Below are positions 1 to 6,374 of a DNA stretch of 13,671 nucleotides, in pieces; within the stretch, counting starts at the first letter, position 1; every line of letters starts with the position of its first letter. The stretch covers positions 1 to 13,671 of the forward strand of contig CAMFZA010000017.1 of NCBI GenBank assembly GCA_946002345.1, written 5' to 3'. Under the pieces are notes generated by a model. That model was not told the origin of the DNA. It saw nothing but the letters and a program-made list of their open reading frames with translations, and did not search any database. Both the position numbers and the translations under genes were made by a program. Source of the DNA: an uncultured Phascolarctobacterium sp. (lineage in GTDB: Bacteria; Bacillota; Negativicutes; Acidaminococcales; Acidaminococcaceae).

Positions 1-2
1 TG

Positions 3-64
3 AGGGCTGATGCGAACAGCCCTGAACGTAGAAAAATAACCAGCTGCGAACTGGTTATTTTTTT
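3..64 (+). terminator. Tandem hairpins ending in an intrinsic terminator
   Basis: Two hairpins lie back to back. The first pairs 3-9 (AGGGCTG) with 17-23 (CAGCCCT). The second pairs about 32-43 (AAAAATAACCAG) with 51-62 and runs into a T tract at 57-64, which makes a rho-independent terminator. It would end a plus-strand transcript whose gene lies left of the window. The A run on its left side means it could also work for minus-strand transcripts. Both loops contain the same TGCGAA hexamer, which can close as a U-A pair over a GCGA (GNRA-type) tetraloop. No gene is visible in 1-125. Confidence 0.7.
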
Positions 65-90
65 ATGCCAATTTTTAGCTTTTAGATAGA

Positions 91-123
91 AAAAAGCCCC
101 GCCACAGATTTGTGTGCGGGGCT
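91..123 (-). terminator. Terminator of the decarboxylase cluster
   Basis: A GC-rich hairpin pairs AGCCCCGC (95-102) with GCGGGGCT (116-123), and the inner CACA/TGTG pairs add to it. Read on the minus strand it is followed by a T tract from 94 down to about 89. It sits just past the 28-aa reading frame and about 140 bp past the decarboxylase beta gene, so it probably ends that transcript. Confidence 0.85.
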
Positions 124-125
124 AA

Positions 126-212
126 TTATTTGTCCTTCATCAGACGGGTGAGAAGGTAGTAGATACAAGCAATGGCAACGACGGCGTACAAATTAGTACG
201 TTTAGGAGCCAT
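126..212 (-). CDS. Possible 28-aa single-span membrane microprotein
   Basis: This short frame follows the decarboxylase beta gene on the same strand, between its stop and the terminator. It encodes 28 residues: a basic N-terminus (MAPKR), a hydrophobic stretch of about 17 residues (NLYAVVAIACIYYLLTR) and a charged end (MKDK). That is the layout of a one-pass membrane peptide, and its place inside the transcription unit supports translation. Against it, no convincing Shine-Dalgarno precedes the ATG: the nearest AAGG is 16 nt away. The frame is open six codons further upstream to a TAA, so a non-ATG start there is possible. The family is not recognised. Small accessory subunits are known in Na+-pumping decarboxylases (for example the epsilon subunit of Veillonella methylmalonyl-CoA decarboxylase), so a small subunit is a reasonable but unproven guess. 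Confidence 0.4.
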   Translation of the reverse strand: MAPKRTNLYAVVAIACIYYLLTRLMKDK

Positions 213-259
213 TGCGCAGTAGATGATGCCTTATCGCCCGTCTCTAAGGGATGTATGCT

Positions 260-1393
260 TTATTTCGCAACGGGGCCGATCATTGCCAGCATAGTACCAG
301 CAGCAACTGCAGTACCAATTACGCCTGCAACGTTAGGACCCATAGCATGCATCAGCAGGAAGTTGGCCGGATTAGCTTTTTGGCCAACAATCTGGGATAC
401 ACGAGCAGCCATAGGTACTGCGGATACACCAGCGGAGCCAATCAGGGGGTTGGTTTGGCCGCCATCAAAGGTGCACATAAGCTTACCAAAGATTACACCG
501 GCTGCAGTACCACCAATGAAGGCTACCAGTCCCAAGAAGATAATCAGGATGGTTTGGTAGTTCAGGAAGGACTCAGCACTCATAGTCAGGCCAGTACCGG
601 TGGCCAGCATGATGGTTACAGTGTTCATCAAAGCATTTTGAGCCGTGTCGGACAAACGATCCAAGCAGCCTGCTTCTTTGAACAGATTACCCAGCATCAG
701 CATACCAATCAAAGCTGTTACGGAGGGCAACAGCAGGGAAATTACTATGGTGGTCATAATCGGGAAAACAACTTTTTCGAATTTGGAAACAGGGCGCAGC
801 TGCTTCATAACAATCTTACGATCAGCCTCTGTAGTAAACAGATGCATAATAGGCGGCTGAATCAGAGGAACCAAGGACATGTAGGAGTAAGCCGCAACGG
901 CGATAGCACCCAACAGCTGAGGAGCCATCTTAGCTGCCAAATAAATGGAAGTCGGGCCATCAGCACCACCGATAATGCCGATAGCAGCAGCCTCTTGTAC
1001 GGAGAAGCCTAAGAGCATAGCACCGAGTAAAGCTACGAATACGCCTGCTTGAGCCGCAGCACCCAACAGCAAGGTTTTGGGGTTAGCAATCAAGGGACCG
1101 AAGTCGGTCATGGCGCCTACACCCAAGAAAATCAACGGTGGGAATACTTCATGGTTAATACCATACATAATAACGGACATAACGCCAGGTTGTTCAAAAC
1201 CATTTTTGGGAATGTTAGCCAGAATACAACCAAACGCAATTGGGGACAGCAGCAGGGGCTCAAAGCCCTTACCAATAGCCATGTACAACAGTACCAGACC
1301 AACAGCAATCATAATGATGTGGCCAGCCGTTAAGGCAGAAAAGCCAGAGTCTGCCCATACAGAAGACAGAGCAACAATAAACGCCTCAAACAT
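260..1393 (-). CDS. Na+-translocating decarboxylase beta subunit (OadB/MmdB/GcdB family)
   Basis: Integral membrane subunit of the biotin-dependent sodium-pump decarboxylases (oxaloacetate, methylmalonyl-CoA or glutaconyl-CoA). It couples decarboxylation of carboxybiotin to Na+ export across the cytoplasmic membrane. The 377 residues match the usual family length and are almost entirely hydrophobic helices. Recognisable signatures are GGADGPTSIYLA (the region of the essential Asp203 of Klebsiella OadB), AYSYMSLVPLIQPP (region of Tyr229) and HAMGPNVAGVIGTAVAAG near the C-terminus (region of Asn373/Gly377). The ATG at 1393 follows AAGGAGG (1410-1404) at normal spacing. The small OadG-like gene lies 25 bp upstream and a 28-aa frame 47 bp downstream. 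The acid substrate cannot be read from beta alone, and no carboxyltransferase or biotin-carrier gene is beside it, so those subunits must be encoded elsewhere. Confidence 0.95.
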   Translation of the reverse strand: MFEAFIVALSSVWADSGFSALTAGHIIMIAVGLVLLYMAIGKGFEPLLLSPIAFGCILANIPKNGFEQPGVMSVIMYGINHEVFPPLIFLGVGAMTDFGPLIANPKTLLLGAAAQAGVFVALLGAMLLGFSVQEAAAIGIIGGADGPTSIYLAAKMAPQLLGAIAVAAYSYMSLVPLIQPPIMHLFTTEADRKIVMKQLRPVSKFEKVVFPIMTTIVISLLLPSVTALIGMLMLGNLFKEAGCLDRLSDTAQNALMNTVTIMLATGTGLTMSAESFLNYQTILIIFLGLVAFIGGTAAGVIFGKLMCTFDGGQTNPLIGSAGVSAVPMAARVSQIVGQKANPANFLLMHAMGPNVAGVIGTAVAAGTMLAMIGPVAK

Positions 1394-1418
1394 AAAAAAT
1401 TTTCCTCCTTAGATTTTG

Positions 1419-1547
1419 TTAGTGGTTTTTCGTGGGATCTACGACCTGAATCATGCTCATTAATACGCCCAGAGCTATCAATACCCCAAAAACAATAACC
1501 ATGTTAATCACGGCAATCAGCCAGGGATTCGTTGTTACTGGACCCAT
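1419..1547 (-). CDS. OadG-related small decarboxylase subunit (42 aa)
   Basis: Encodes 42 residues: a short polar N-terminus, NPWLIAVINM, a single membrane span of about 20 residues, then a polar end with VDPTKNH. The NPWLIAxINMxxVFGVL pattern is typical of the membrane anchor of OadG/GcdD/MmdD gamma/delta subunits, which assemble the carboxyltransferase and biotin subunits onto beta. Here only the membrane segment remains; the long Ala/Pro-rich linker and soluble tail of full-length gamma/delta proteins are absent. The ATG at 1547 is preceded by GGAGGTGAT, an excellent ribosome binding site, and the beta gene follows after 25 bp. It is almost certainly translated and co-transcribed with beta. 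Such OadG-like miniature subunits are seen in Negativicutes; this identification rests on remembered sequence pattern, not on a search. Confidence 0.85.
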   Translation of the reverse strand: MGPVTTNPWLIAVINMVIVFGVLIALGVLMSMIQVVDPTKNH

Positions 1548-1603
1548 AACATCACCTCCACATAATTTTTCCGTTCTCTTCCAACGGATGACTCATAATA
1601 GCG

Positions 1604-1619
1604 GACAAGCTTCCTTGTC
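1604..1619 (-). other. Leader hairpin of the decarboxylase transcript
   Basis: A perfect 6-bp inverted repeat GACAAG-CTTC-CTTGTC lies just downstream (minus strand) of the candidate -10 box. It would form a small stem-loop at the 5' end of the mRNA, about 57 nt before the start codon at 1547. Possible roles are mRNA stability or part of an operator. Confidence 0.4.
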
Positions 1620-1646
1620 GATATTCATTATAATTTCTAGAATATC
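1620..1646 (-). promoter_or_regulatory. Candidate -10 box inside a GATATTC inverted repeat
   Basis: On the minus strand a perfect TATAAT (1632-1627) lies 80 bp upstream of the small-subunit start. It is enclosed by a perfect inverted repeat, GATATTC (1620-1626) and GAATATC (1640-1646), with 13 bp between the arms. No good -35 hexamer is found at 16-18 bp; the nearest TTGGAG is only 13 bp away. A promoter covered by a symmetrical operator, or one needing an activator, fits this. The rest of 1548-1784 is AT-rich and shows no gene. Confidence 0.45.
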
Positions 1647-1784
1647 TCCAAACTGTTGCCCCTGCCACCTTTTGCCCACAGCTAAGCCTTTGTCTAATTA
1701 CTTAATAGGACTACTATATTTTTTATGTTTTTAAACTTTATTTATGCTTTTTTAAGCTACAAATCTTCTATCCTCCACACAAAA

Positions 1785-1818
1785 AGCTCCGCTTAATCAT
1801 AACAGACTAAGCGGAGCT
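1785..1818 (-). terminator. Terminator of the RND efflux operon
   Basis: An 11-bp perfect stem pairs AGCTCCGCTTA (1785-1795) with TAAGCGGAGCT (1808-1818) across a 12-nt loop. On the minus strand it is followed by a T tract (1784-1781). It lies 41 bp past the stop codon of the pump gene. No outer-membrane channel gene comes between the pump and this terminator. Confidence 0.9.
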
Positions 1819-1858
1819 TGCTTTATGGACTATACGATTTAGGCCTCAAGGTAGAGTC

Positions 1859-4800
1859 TTACATTTGGTCTACCATATGGTCATCCTGCTTCTTTTTGCG
1901 GCTGAAGAATTTTTCTACAACTACAAAGAGTACAGGAATTAGGAAAATACCAAAGAAGGTGGCAATGGTCATGCCGCCAACTACGGCGTTACCCATGGAT
2001 ACACGGGCACCAGCACCCGGGCCGGTGGCAATTGCCAAGGGCAGACAGCCTAAGATGAAGGCGAAGGAGGTCATCAGTATGGGGCGCAGACGCAGACGAG
2101 CAGCCTCTACAGCGGCAGTTACCACATCCATACCATTTTCTTCCATATTCATCTTAGCATATTCTACAATCAAAATAGCGTTCTTCGCTGCCAGACCAAT
2201 CAAGGTGATCATACCAATCTGCATATAAACGTCGTTGTTTTGACCACGTAGATACTGGGACAGGAAGCAGCCAAAAATTGCAGAGGGTACGGACAAGAGG
2301 ACCGCCAAAGGAATGGTCCAGCTTTCGTACAGAGCTGCTAAGCACAGGAAAACGAAAATCAAGGAAATGATGTAAATCTGGGTGGAACGGCTACCAGCCT
2401 CGATTTCGTCGCGGCTCTGGTCAACCCATTCATAGGTGTAGGAGCTAGGCAGGGTTTCCTTGGCAACCTCCTCCAATGCCGCCATAGCAGCACCGGTGGA
2501 ATAACCATCAGCAGGATCACCGGCAATCTTAATAGCACGAGCACCATTAAAACGGGTCATAACCAGGGAACTGTTCTTCTGCACCGGAGTTACCAGTGTG
2601 TTCAAAGGCACCATGGTACCATTATTGCTGCGCACAAAGAAGTAACGCAAATCATCAACAGTGGTACGATACTTAGCATCGGCCTGCATAACTACCTTCC
2701 AGGTACGACCGAAGTTGTTGATATCGTTAATTTCATTACCGCCTAAGAAAGCCTGCAGCGCAGAATATACGCTGGACACGGGCACGCCCATGCTTTGTGC
2801 CTTTTCCCTGTCTACATCAAAATTGTAAACAGGAGTAGTGGTATTCAGAGTGGTATAAATCATACCAATTTCAGGACGTTGGCGAGCCTTAGCGAGGAAC
2901 TCGTTGGCGCGCTGGCCCATGGTTTCCACATCCTCGCCAGCCAAGTTCATCAAATACAGGCTTAAGGTACCGGTATTGGAGGCACCGGGCAGGGAAGGCG
3001 GCTGGAAGGCCATGATATTAGCATCGGGGTATTGTGCACCCAAGCCAAAAATCATAGGAATAACCTGTTGGGTAGTAGTGGTACGATTATTATAATCATC
3101 CATACAAATAACCATCAGAGCGGAGTTAGCCTTTTGTGCGCTGGACAGAATATCTACGCCAGCAACGGACATAACGTTCTTAACGCCGGGTAGCTTGCGA
3201 GCCTTTGCAGAAACATCTTCGATAATCTGCAAAGCACGATTACTGGAAGCAGCCTCCGGCAGGTTTACAGCTACGGCGCTCATGCCCTGGTCCTCGTTGG
3301 GAACGAAGCCGGTGGGAGTATGCTTAGCGATAACGCCAGTTAAAATTACAACTACAGCTAAACAGGTAAGCACCAGCTTGGACTTACGGATGCAAACCTC
3401 AACATTGGTAACATATTTGCCCAAAGTTCTTTCGAACCAATTGTTAAAGGCAGCCACTGCCTTGCCGATAAAGCCCTTCGGAGCCTCATCTTCATTTTTT
3501 CTCTTCAGAATCAAGGAGCACAGAGCAGGTGTCAAGGACAACGCAACGATAGCGGACAGCATCATGGATACGGATACAGTAATAGCGAACTGCTTGTACA
3601 ATTCACCAACAGTACCGCCGGTAAAGGCTACCGGAATAAATACTGCGGACAGAACGAAGGCGATAGCCACAACAGGGCCGGATACTTCGTTCATAGCACG
3701 GTAGGTCGCTTCCTTGGGGGACATACCATTTTCCTGGATGTGATGCTCAACAGCCTCAACTACAACGATGGCGTCGTCGACAACCAGACCGATAGCAAGA
3801 ATCATCGCAAAGGCAGTCAAAGTGTTAATGGTAAAGCCCAAAAGCACGAAGGAGGCAAAGGTACCAACCAAGGATACGGGTACTGCCAGCAGCGGAATCA
3901 AGGTTGCGCGCCAGCTGCCTAAGAACATGAATACTACCAGAATAACCAGCACCAAGGCCTCGAAGAAGGTATGAGCAACCTTGTTCAAGGATTCAGTAAT
4001 AAACTGGGTGTTATCCTGAATAACAATCAGCTTCATATCCTCCGGGAAACGGGTTTCTGCTTCCTTCAGCACCTCACGAATTTTGCCAACGGTTTCAATT
4101 GCGTTAGCATCAGAGGTCAAGGATACAGGGAATACTACGGATTCGCCGCCATTTAAGCGGCTGACAACCATGTCATTACGAGGACCTTCTTTAATAGTCG
4201 CAATATCACGCAGCTTCAGGTTATCACCCTTATTAGTACGAACGATAACATTGCCAAACTCTTCTACAGTCTTCAAACGACCTTGCGCGCTGGCAGAATA
4301 GGTTCTTTCCTGCTCAGCAGCGGTAGGACGGTCACCGATGGAGCCAACGGCGGCCTGAATGTTTTGGGTTTTAATAGCAGTGGAAATATCATCCACGGTA
4401 ACGCCCAGCTGTGCCATTTTTTCAGGATTCAGCCACAGGCGGATGGAATATTCCGGACCATATTCACTAACAGTGGATACGCCCTTAACACGCTTTACCG
4501 CATCGATAAAGTTCGCATCGGCATAGGTACGCAGGAACATGCCATCATAGGTATTGTTAGGAGAATACAAGCCAAAATACATAATGGTTTCAGCAGATTC
4601 CTTAGCGGTGGTAATACCATAAGCACTAACCTCGCTAGGCATGGAGCTGTTGGCCTGAGATACACGGTTCTGTACCTCTACAGAAGCGATATCGGCATTC
4701 TTCTCCAGGTTGAACTGTACGTTCAGTTTGTACTGACCATTACTGGTGCTGACGGAGCTCATATCCAGCATATTTTCTACGCCGCTGACCTTCTGCTCGA

Positions 4801-4993
4801 TGGCCTGAGCAACGGCCTCTTCAACTACGTCGGCAGAAGCGCCTACATAGTTGGTTTCTACAGAAATACGGGGTTTAGTAATATTAGGATATTGAGCAAT
4901 AGGCAAGCTGAAACCGGCAAGGGCACCCAGTAAGGTGATTAAAATCGCTAACACTATCGCAAAGACAGGGCGATCAATAAAAAAACGTGCCAC
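1859..4993 (-). CDS. RND multidrug efflux pump, inner-membrane permease (AcrB/HAE1 family)
   Basis: Proton-driven inner-membrane pump of a tripartite efflux system that expels drugs, dyes or detergents through a periplasmic adaptor and an outer-membrane channel. At 1044 residues it is full length for the HAE1 family. The N-terminus FFIDRPVFAIVLAI is the classic TM1 entry, and SLPIAQYPNI starts the porter domain. TM4 carries the proton-relay pair Asp406-Asp407 in GLVVDDAIVVVE, and TM10 carries the partner lysine near 937 in GLAAKNAILIVEYAK. The start is GTG at 4993, supported by AGGAGGT 7 nt upstream; no ATG fits better. The adaptor gene ends 13 bp upstream, so the two form one operon. The natural substrate cannot be predicted. 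Confidence 0.97.
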   Translation of the reverse strand: MARFFIDRPVFAIVLAILITLLGALAGFSLPIAQYPNITKPRISVETNYVGASADVVEEAVAQAIEQKVSGVENMLDMSSVSTSNGQYKLNVQFNLEKNADIASVEVQNRVSQANSSMPSEVSAYGITTAKESAETIMYFGLYSPNNTYDGMFLRTYADANFIDAVKRVKGVSTVSEYGPEYSIRLWLNPEKMAQLGVTVDDISTAIKTQNIQAAVGSIGDRPTAAEQERTYSASAQGRLKTVEEFGNVIVRTNKGDNLKLRDIATIKEGPRNDMVVSRLNGGESVVFPVSLTSDANAIETVGKIREVLKEAETRFPEDMKLIVIQDNTQFITESLNKVAHTFFEALVLVILVVFMFLGSWRATLIPLLAVPVSLVGTFASFVLLGFTINTLTAFAMILAIGLVVDDAIVVVEAVEHHIQENGMSPKEATYRAMNEVSGPVVAIAFVLSAVFIPVAFTGGTVGELYKQFAITVSVSMMLSAIVALSLTPALCSLILKRKNEDEAPKGFIGKAVAAFNNWFERTLGKYVTNVEVCIRKSKLVLTCLAVVVILTGVIAKHTPTGFVPNEDQGMSAVAVNLPEAASSNRALQIIEDVSAKARKLPGVKNVMSVAGVDILSSAQKANSALMVICMDDYNNRTTTTQQVIPMIFGLGAQYPDANIMAFQPPSLPGASNTGTLSLYLMNLAGEDVETMGQRANEFLAKARQRPEIGMIYTTLNTTTPVYNFDVDREKAQSMGVPVSSVYSALQAFLGGNEINDINNFGRTWKVVMQADAKYRTTVDDLRYFFVRSNNGTMVPLNTLVTPVQKNSSLVMTRFNGARAIKIAGDPADGYSTGAAMAALEEVAKETLPSSYTYEWVDQSRDEIEAGSRSTQIYIISLIFVFLCLAALYESWTIPLAVLLSVPSAIFGCFLSQYLRGQNNDVYMQIGMITLIGLAAKNAILIVEYAKMNMEENGMDVVTAAVEAARLRLRPILMTSFAFILGCLPLAIATGPGAGARVSMGNAVVGGMTIATFFGIFLIPVLFVVVEKFFSRKKKQDDHMVDQM

Positions 4994-5006
4994 TTAGCTT
5001 ACCTCC

Positions 5007-6179
5007 TTATTTTTGTTGCGTCTTTTCGGTAGTATCAAGATCGGCCTCGGTCATGGGCTGAGCCTTAACCTCTGCACCTTGACGAACCTTGCCAGTACCT
5101 TCAACTACCAAAACCTCGTCACCATTCAGGCCGCTTTCAACCATGTACAGACGACCAACGCTGGGACCAAGGGTAATTTCCTTCATGGTTACCTTATTAT
5201 CAGAGCCCACAACATAGACGAATTTTTTGTAGAGCATCTCGGTAACGGCACGCTTAGGAATCAACAGAGCATCCTTTTTAATGCCGGCAGTAGCCTGCAC
5301 GTGAGCAAACATGCCCGGCAGCAAACGGCGAGCAGGGTTGCTGAAGAGAGCCTTGATGGTTAAGGTACCAGTGTTGTCGTTAATGCCACGGTTGACCTCA
5401 GCAATTTTGCCCTTAATGTCGTAGGTGGAGCCATCGCTGAGCACTGCAGTAAGGTTATCCAGAGCAGCACCGCCATTACCATCCTGAGCAGCGGAAAGCT
5501 TCAAATATTCGGGCTCAGCCATGGTGAATTGTACATACACGGGATCAGTGTTGGAAATCTTTACCAATGAGGTTTGTCCGGCTACCACATAGTTACCAAC
5601 CTCCACAGCATTGGTATCAATACGACCGGTAAAGGGAGCTCTAACAGTGGTATCAGTCATGTTGATTTGAGCATTCTCCAGCAAAGCCTCTTGGGCGTTA
5701 ACTGCGGCCATGGCCTGATCGCGCTGCATAATCACATTATCCAAGGCCTGCTTGGAAATAGCATTTTGTTCATACAGCTTGGTGTAGCGCTCCGCATCCA
5801 GAGAAGCTACCGCTAGAGCAGCTCTAGCATTGGCCACACCGGCCTGGGCATTGAGCACATTGGCATGATAGGTGCGAGCATCCACTGTATACAGCTTTTG
5901 TCCAGCCACAACAGTGTCGCCACCCTTAAAGAATTTACCGGTAATTTGGCCGCTCACCTGAGCCTTCAAATCCATCTCCTGTTGAGCCTGTACAAAGCCA
6001 GTGTAATCATACACCAAAGGAGTATCGCGCTTAATAACCTGCATGGTCTTTACCAGCGTAGCCTGGGGAGCCTGCTGTTGTCCCTGCTTGGCGCAACCAG
6101 CTGCAGCCATGATAAAGGTAGCTGCCAAGAGTGCAGCTACAGCCTTTTTAGCACGGCTGGAGCGAATAAAACTAATCAT
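5007..6179 (-). CDS. RND efflux periplasmic adaptor lipoprotein (AcrA/MexA family)
   Basis: Membrane-fusion protein linking the RND pump to its outer-membrane channel. The 390 residues begin with a signal peptide and lipobox (AAGC, lipidated Cys29), so it is anchored by lipid to the outer face of the inner membrane. After a short linker come the biotinyl/lipoyl-like half motif (VSGQITGKFFKGGDTVVAGQ, about 75-94), an alpha-helical hairpin rich in Ala and Gln (about 105-170), the second lipoyl half (VRAPFTGRIDTNAVEVGNYV) and the beta-barrel and membrane-proximal domains. The ATG at 6179 follows AAGGAGG at good spacing. It is the first gene of a two-gene operon with the pump, with its own promoter at 6261-6289. 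The last residues are polar and Lys/Gln-rich, as is common in the family. Confidence 0.95.
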   Translation of the reverse strand: MISFIRSSRAKKAVAALLAATFIMAAAGCAKQGQQQAPQATLVKTMQVIKRDTPLVYDYTGFVQAQQEMDLKAQVSGQITGKFFKGGDTVVAGQKLYTVDARTYHANVLNAQAGVANARAALAVASLDAERYTKLYEQNAISKQALDNVIMQRDQAMAAVNAQEALLENAQINMTDTTVRAPFTGRIDTNAVEVGNYVVAGQTSLVKISNTDPVYVQFTMAEPEYLKLSAAQDGNGGAALDNLTAVLSDGSTYDIKGKIAEVNRGINDNTGTLTIKALFSNPARRLLPGMFAHVQATAGIKKDALLIPKRAVTEMLYKKFVYVVGSDNKVTMKEITLGPSVGRLYMVESGLNGDEVLVVEGTGKVRQGAEVKAQPMTEADLDTTEKTQQK

Positions 6180-6260
6180 ATAAAAACCTCCTTATTCTTC
6201 TACTCAGAAACTATCATATATATAAAATTGCCTATGACCCAGTTTCAGAATAACATAATT

Positions 6261-6289
6261 ATTATACTGGACAGCCCAAAATAAAGCAA
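6261..6289 (-). promoter_or_regulatory. Sigma-70-type promoter of the RND operon
   Basis: On the minus strand TTGCTT (6289-6284) and TATAAT (6266-6261) are separated by exactly 17 bp. The predicted start near 6254 gives a leader of about 75 nt before the adaptor ATG. It is one of the best promoters in the window. Confidence 0.75.
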
Positions 6290-6293
6290 ACGC

Positions 6294-6348
6294 GATTTAA
6301 GCAAACTAGATGTATTTTACTTCGATTTTCGTCCGTTTACTTTGATTT
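6294..6348 (-). promoter_or_regulatory. Phased AAATC repeats upstream of the RND promoter
   Basis: On the minus strand AAATCAAAGTAAA (6348-6336) is repeated as AAATCGAAGTAAA (6328-6316), 12 of 13 bases identical with a 20-bp period. A shorter AAATCG copy (6298-6293) lies 30 bp further on, beside the -35 box. The 20 and 30 bp offsets put all three on the same face of the helix, as expected for a protein binding in tandem, such as a response regulator or AraC-type activator. The binding protein is not identified. Confidence 0.45.
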
Positions 6349-6358
6349 ACAAAAATTG

Positions 6359-6374
6359 CTGACTGGTCAGTCAG
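6359..6374. promoter_or_regulatory. TetR-type palindromic operator candidate
   Basis: CTGACTG-GT-CAGTCAG is a perfect inverted repeat with 7-bp arms. Its TGACnnnnnnGTCA-like core resembles operators bound by TetR/AcrR-family repressors, which often control RND pumps. It overlaps the TGA stop (6369-6367) of the upstream DUF3298-type gene and lies about 70 bp upstream of the -35 box of the RND promoter. No TetR gene is in the window. The resemblance is a general pattern match only. Confidence 0.5.

Noticed and set aside
251..1412. Several plus-strand open frames across the decarboxylase beta gene
   Set aside because: They lie antisense to a gene with clear family motifs, and their products are Gln/Asn/His-rich shadows with no ribosome binding sites.
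4283..4933. 216-residue plus-strand open frame inside the RND pump gene
   Set aside because: Antisense to conserved AcrB sequence, with no family resemblance and no initiation signals.
6294..6348. CRISPR-like array in the repeats upstream of the RND operon
   Set aside because: The repeats are only 5-13 bp with unequal spacing and no spacer structure; a protein-binding array is the better reading.
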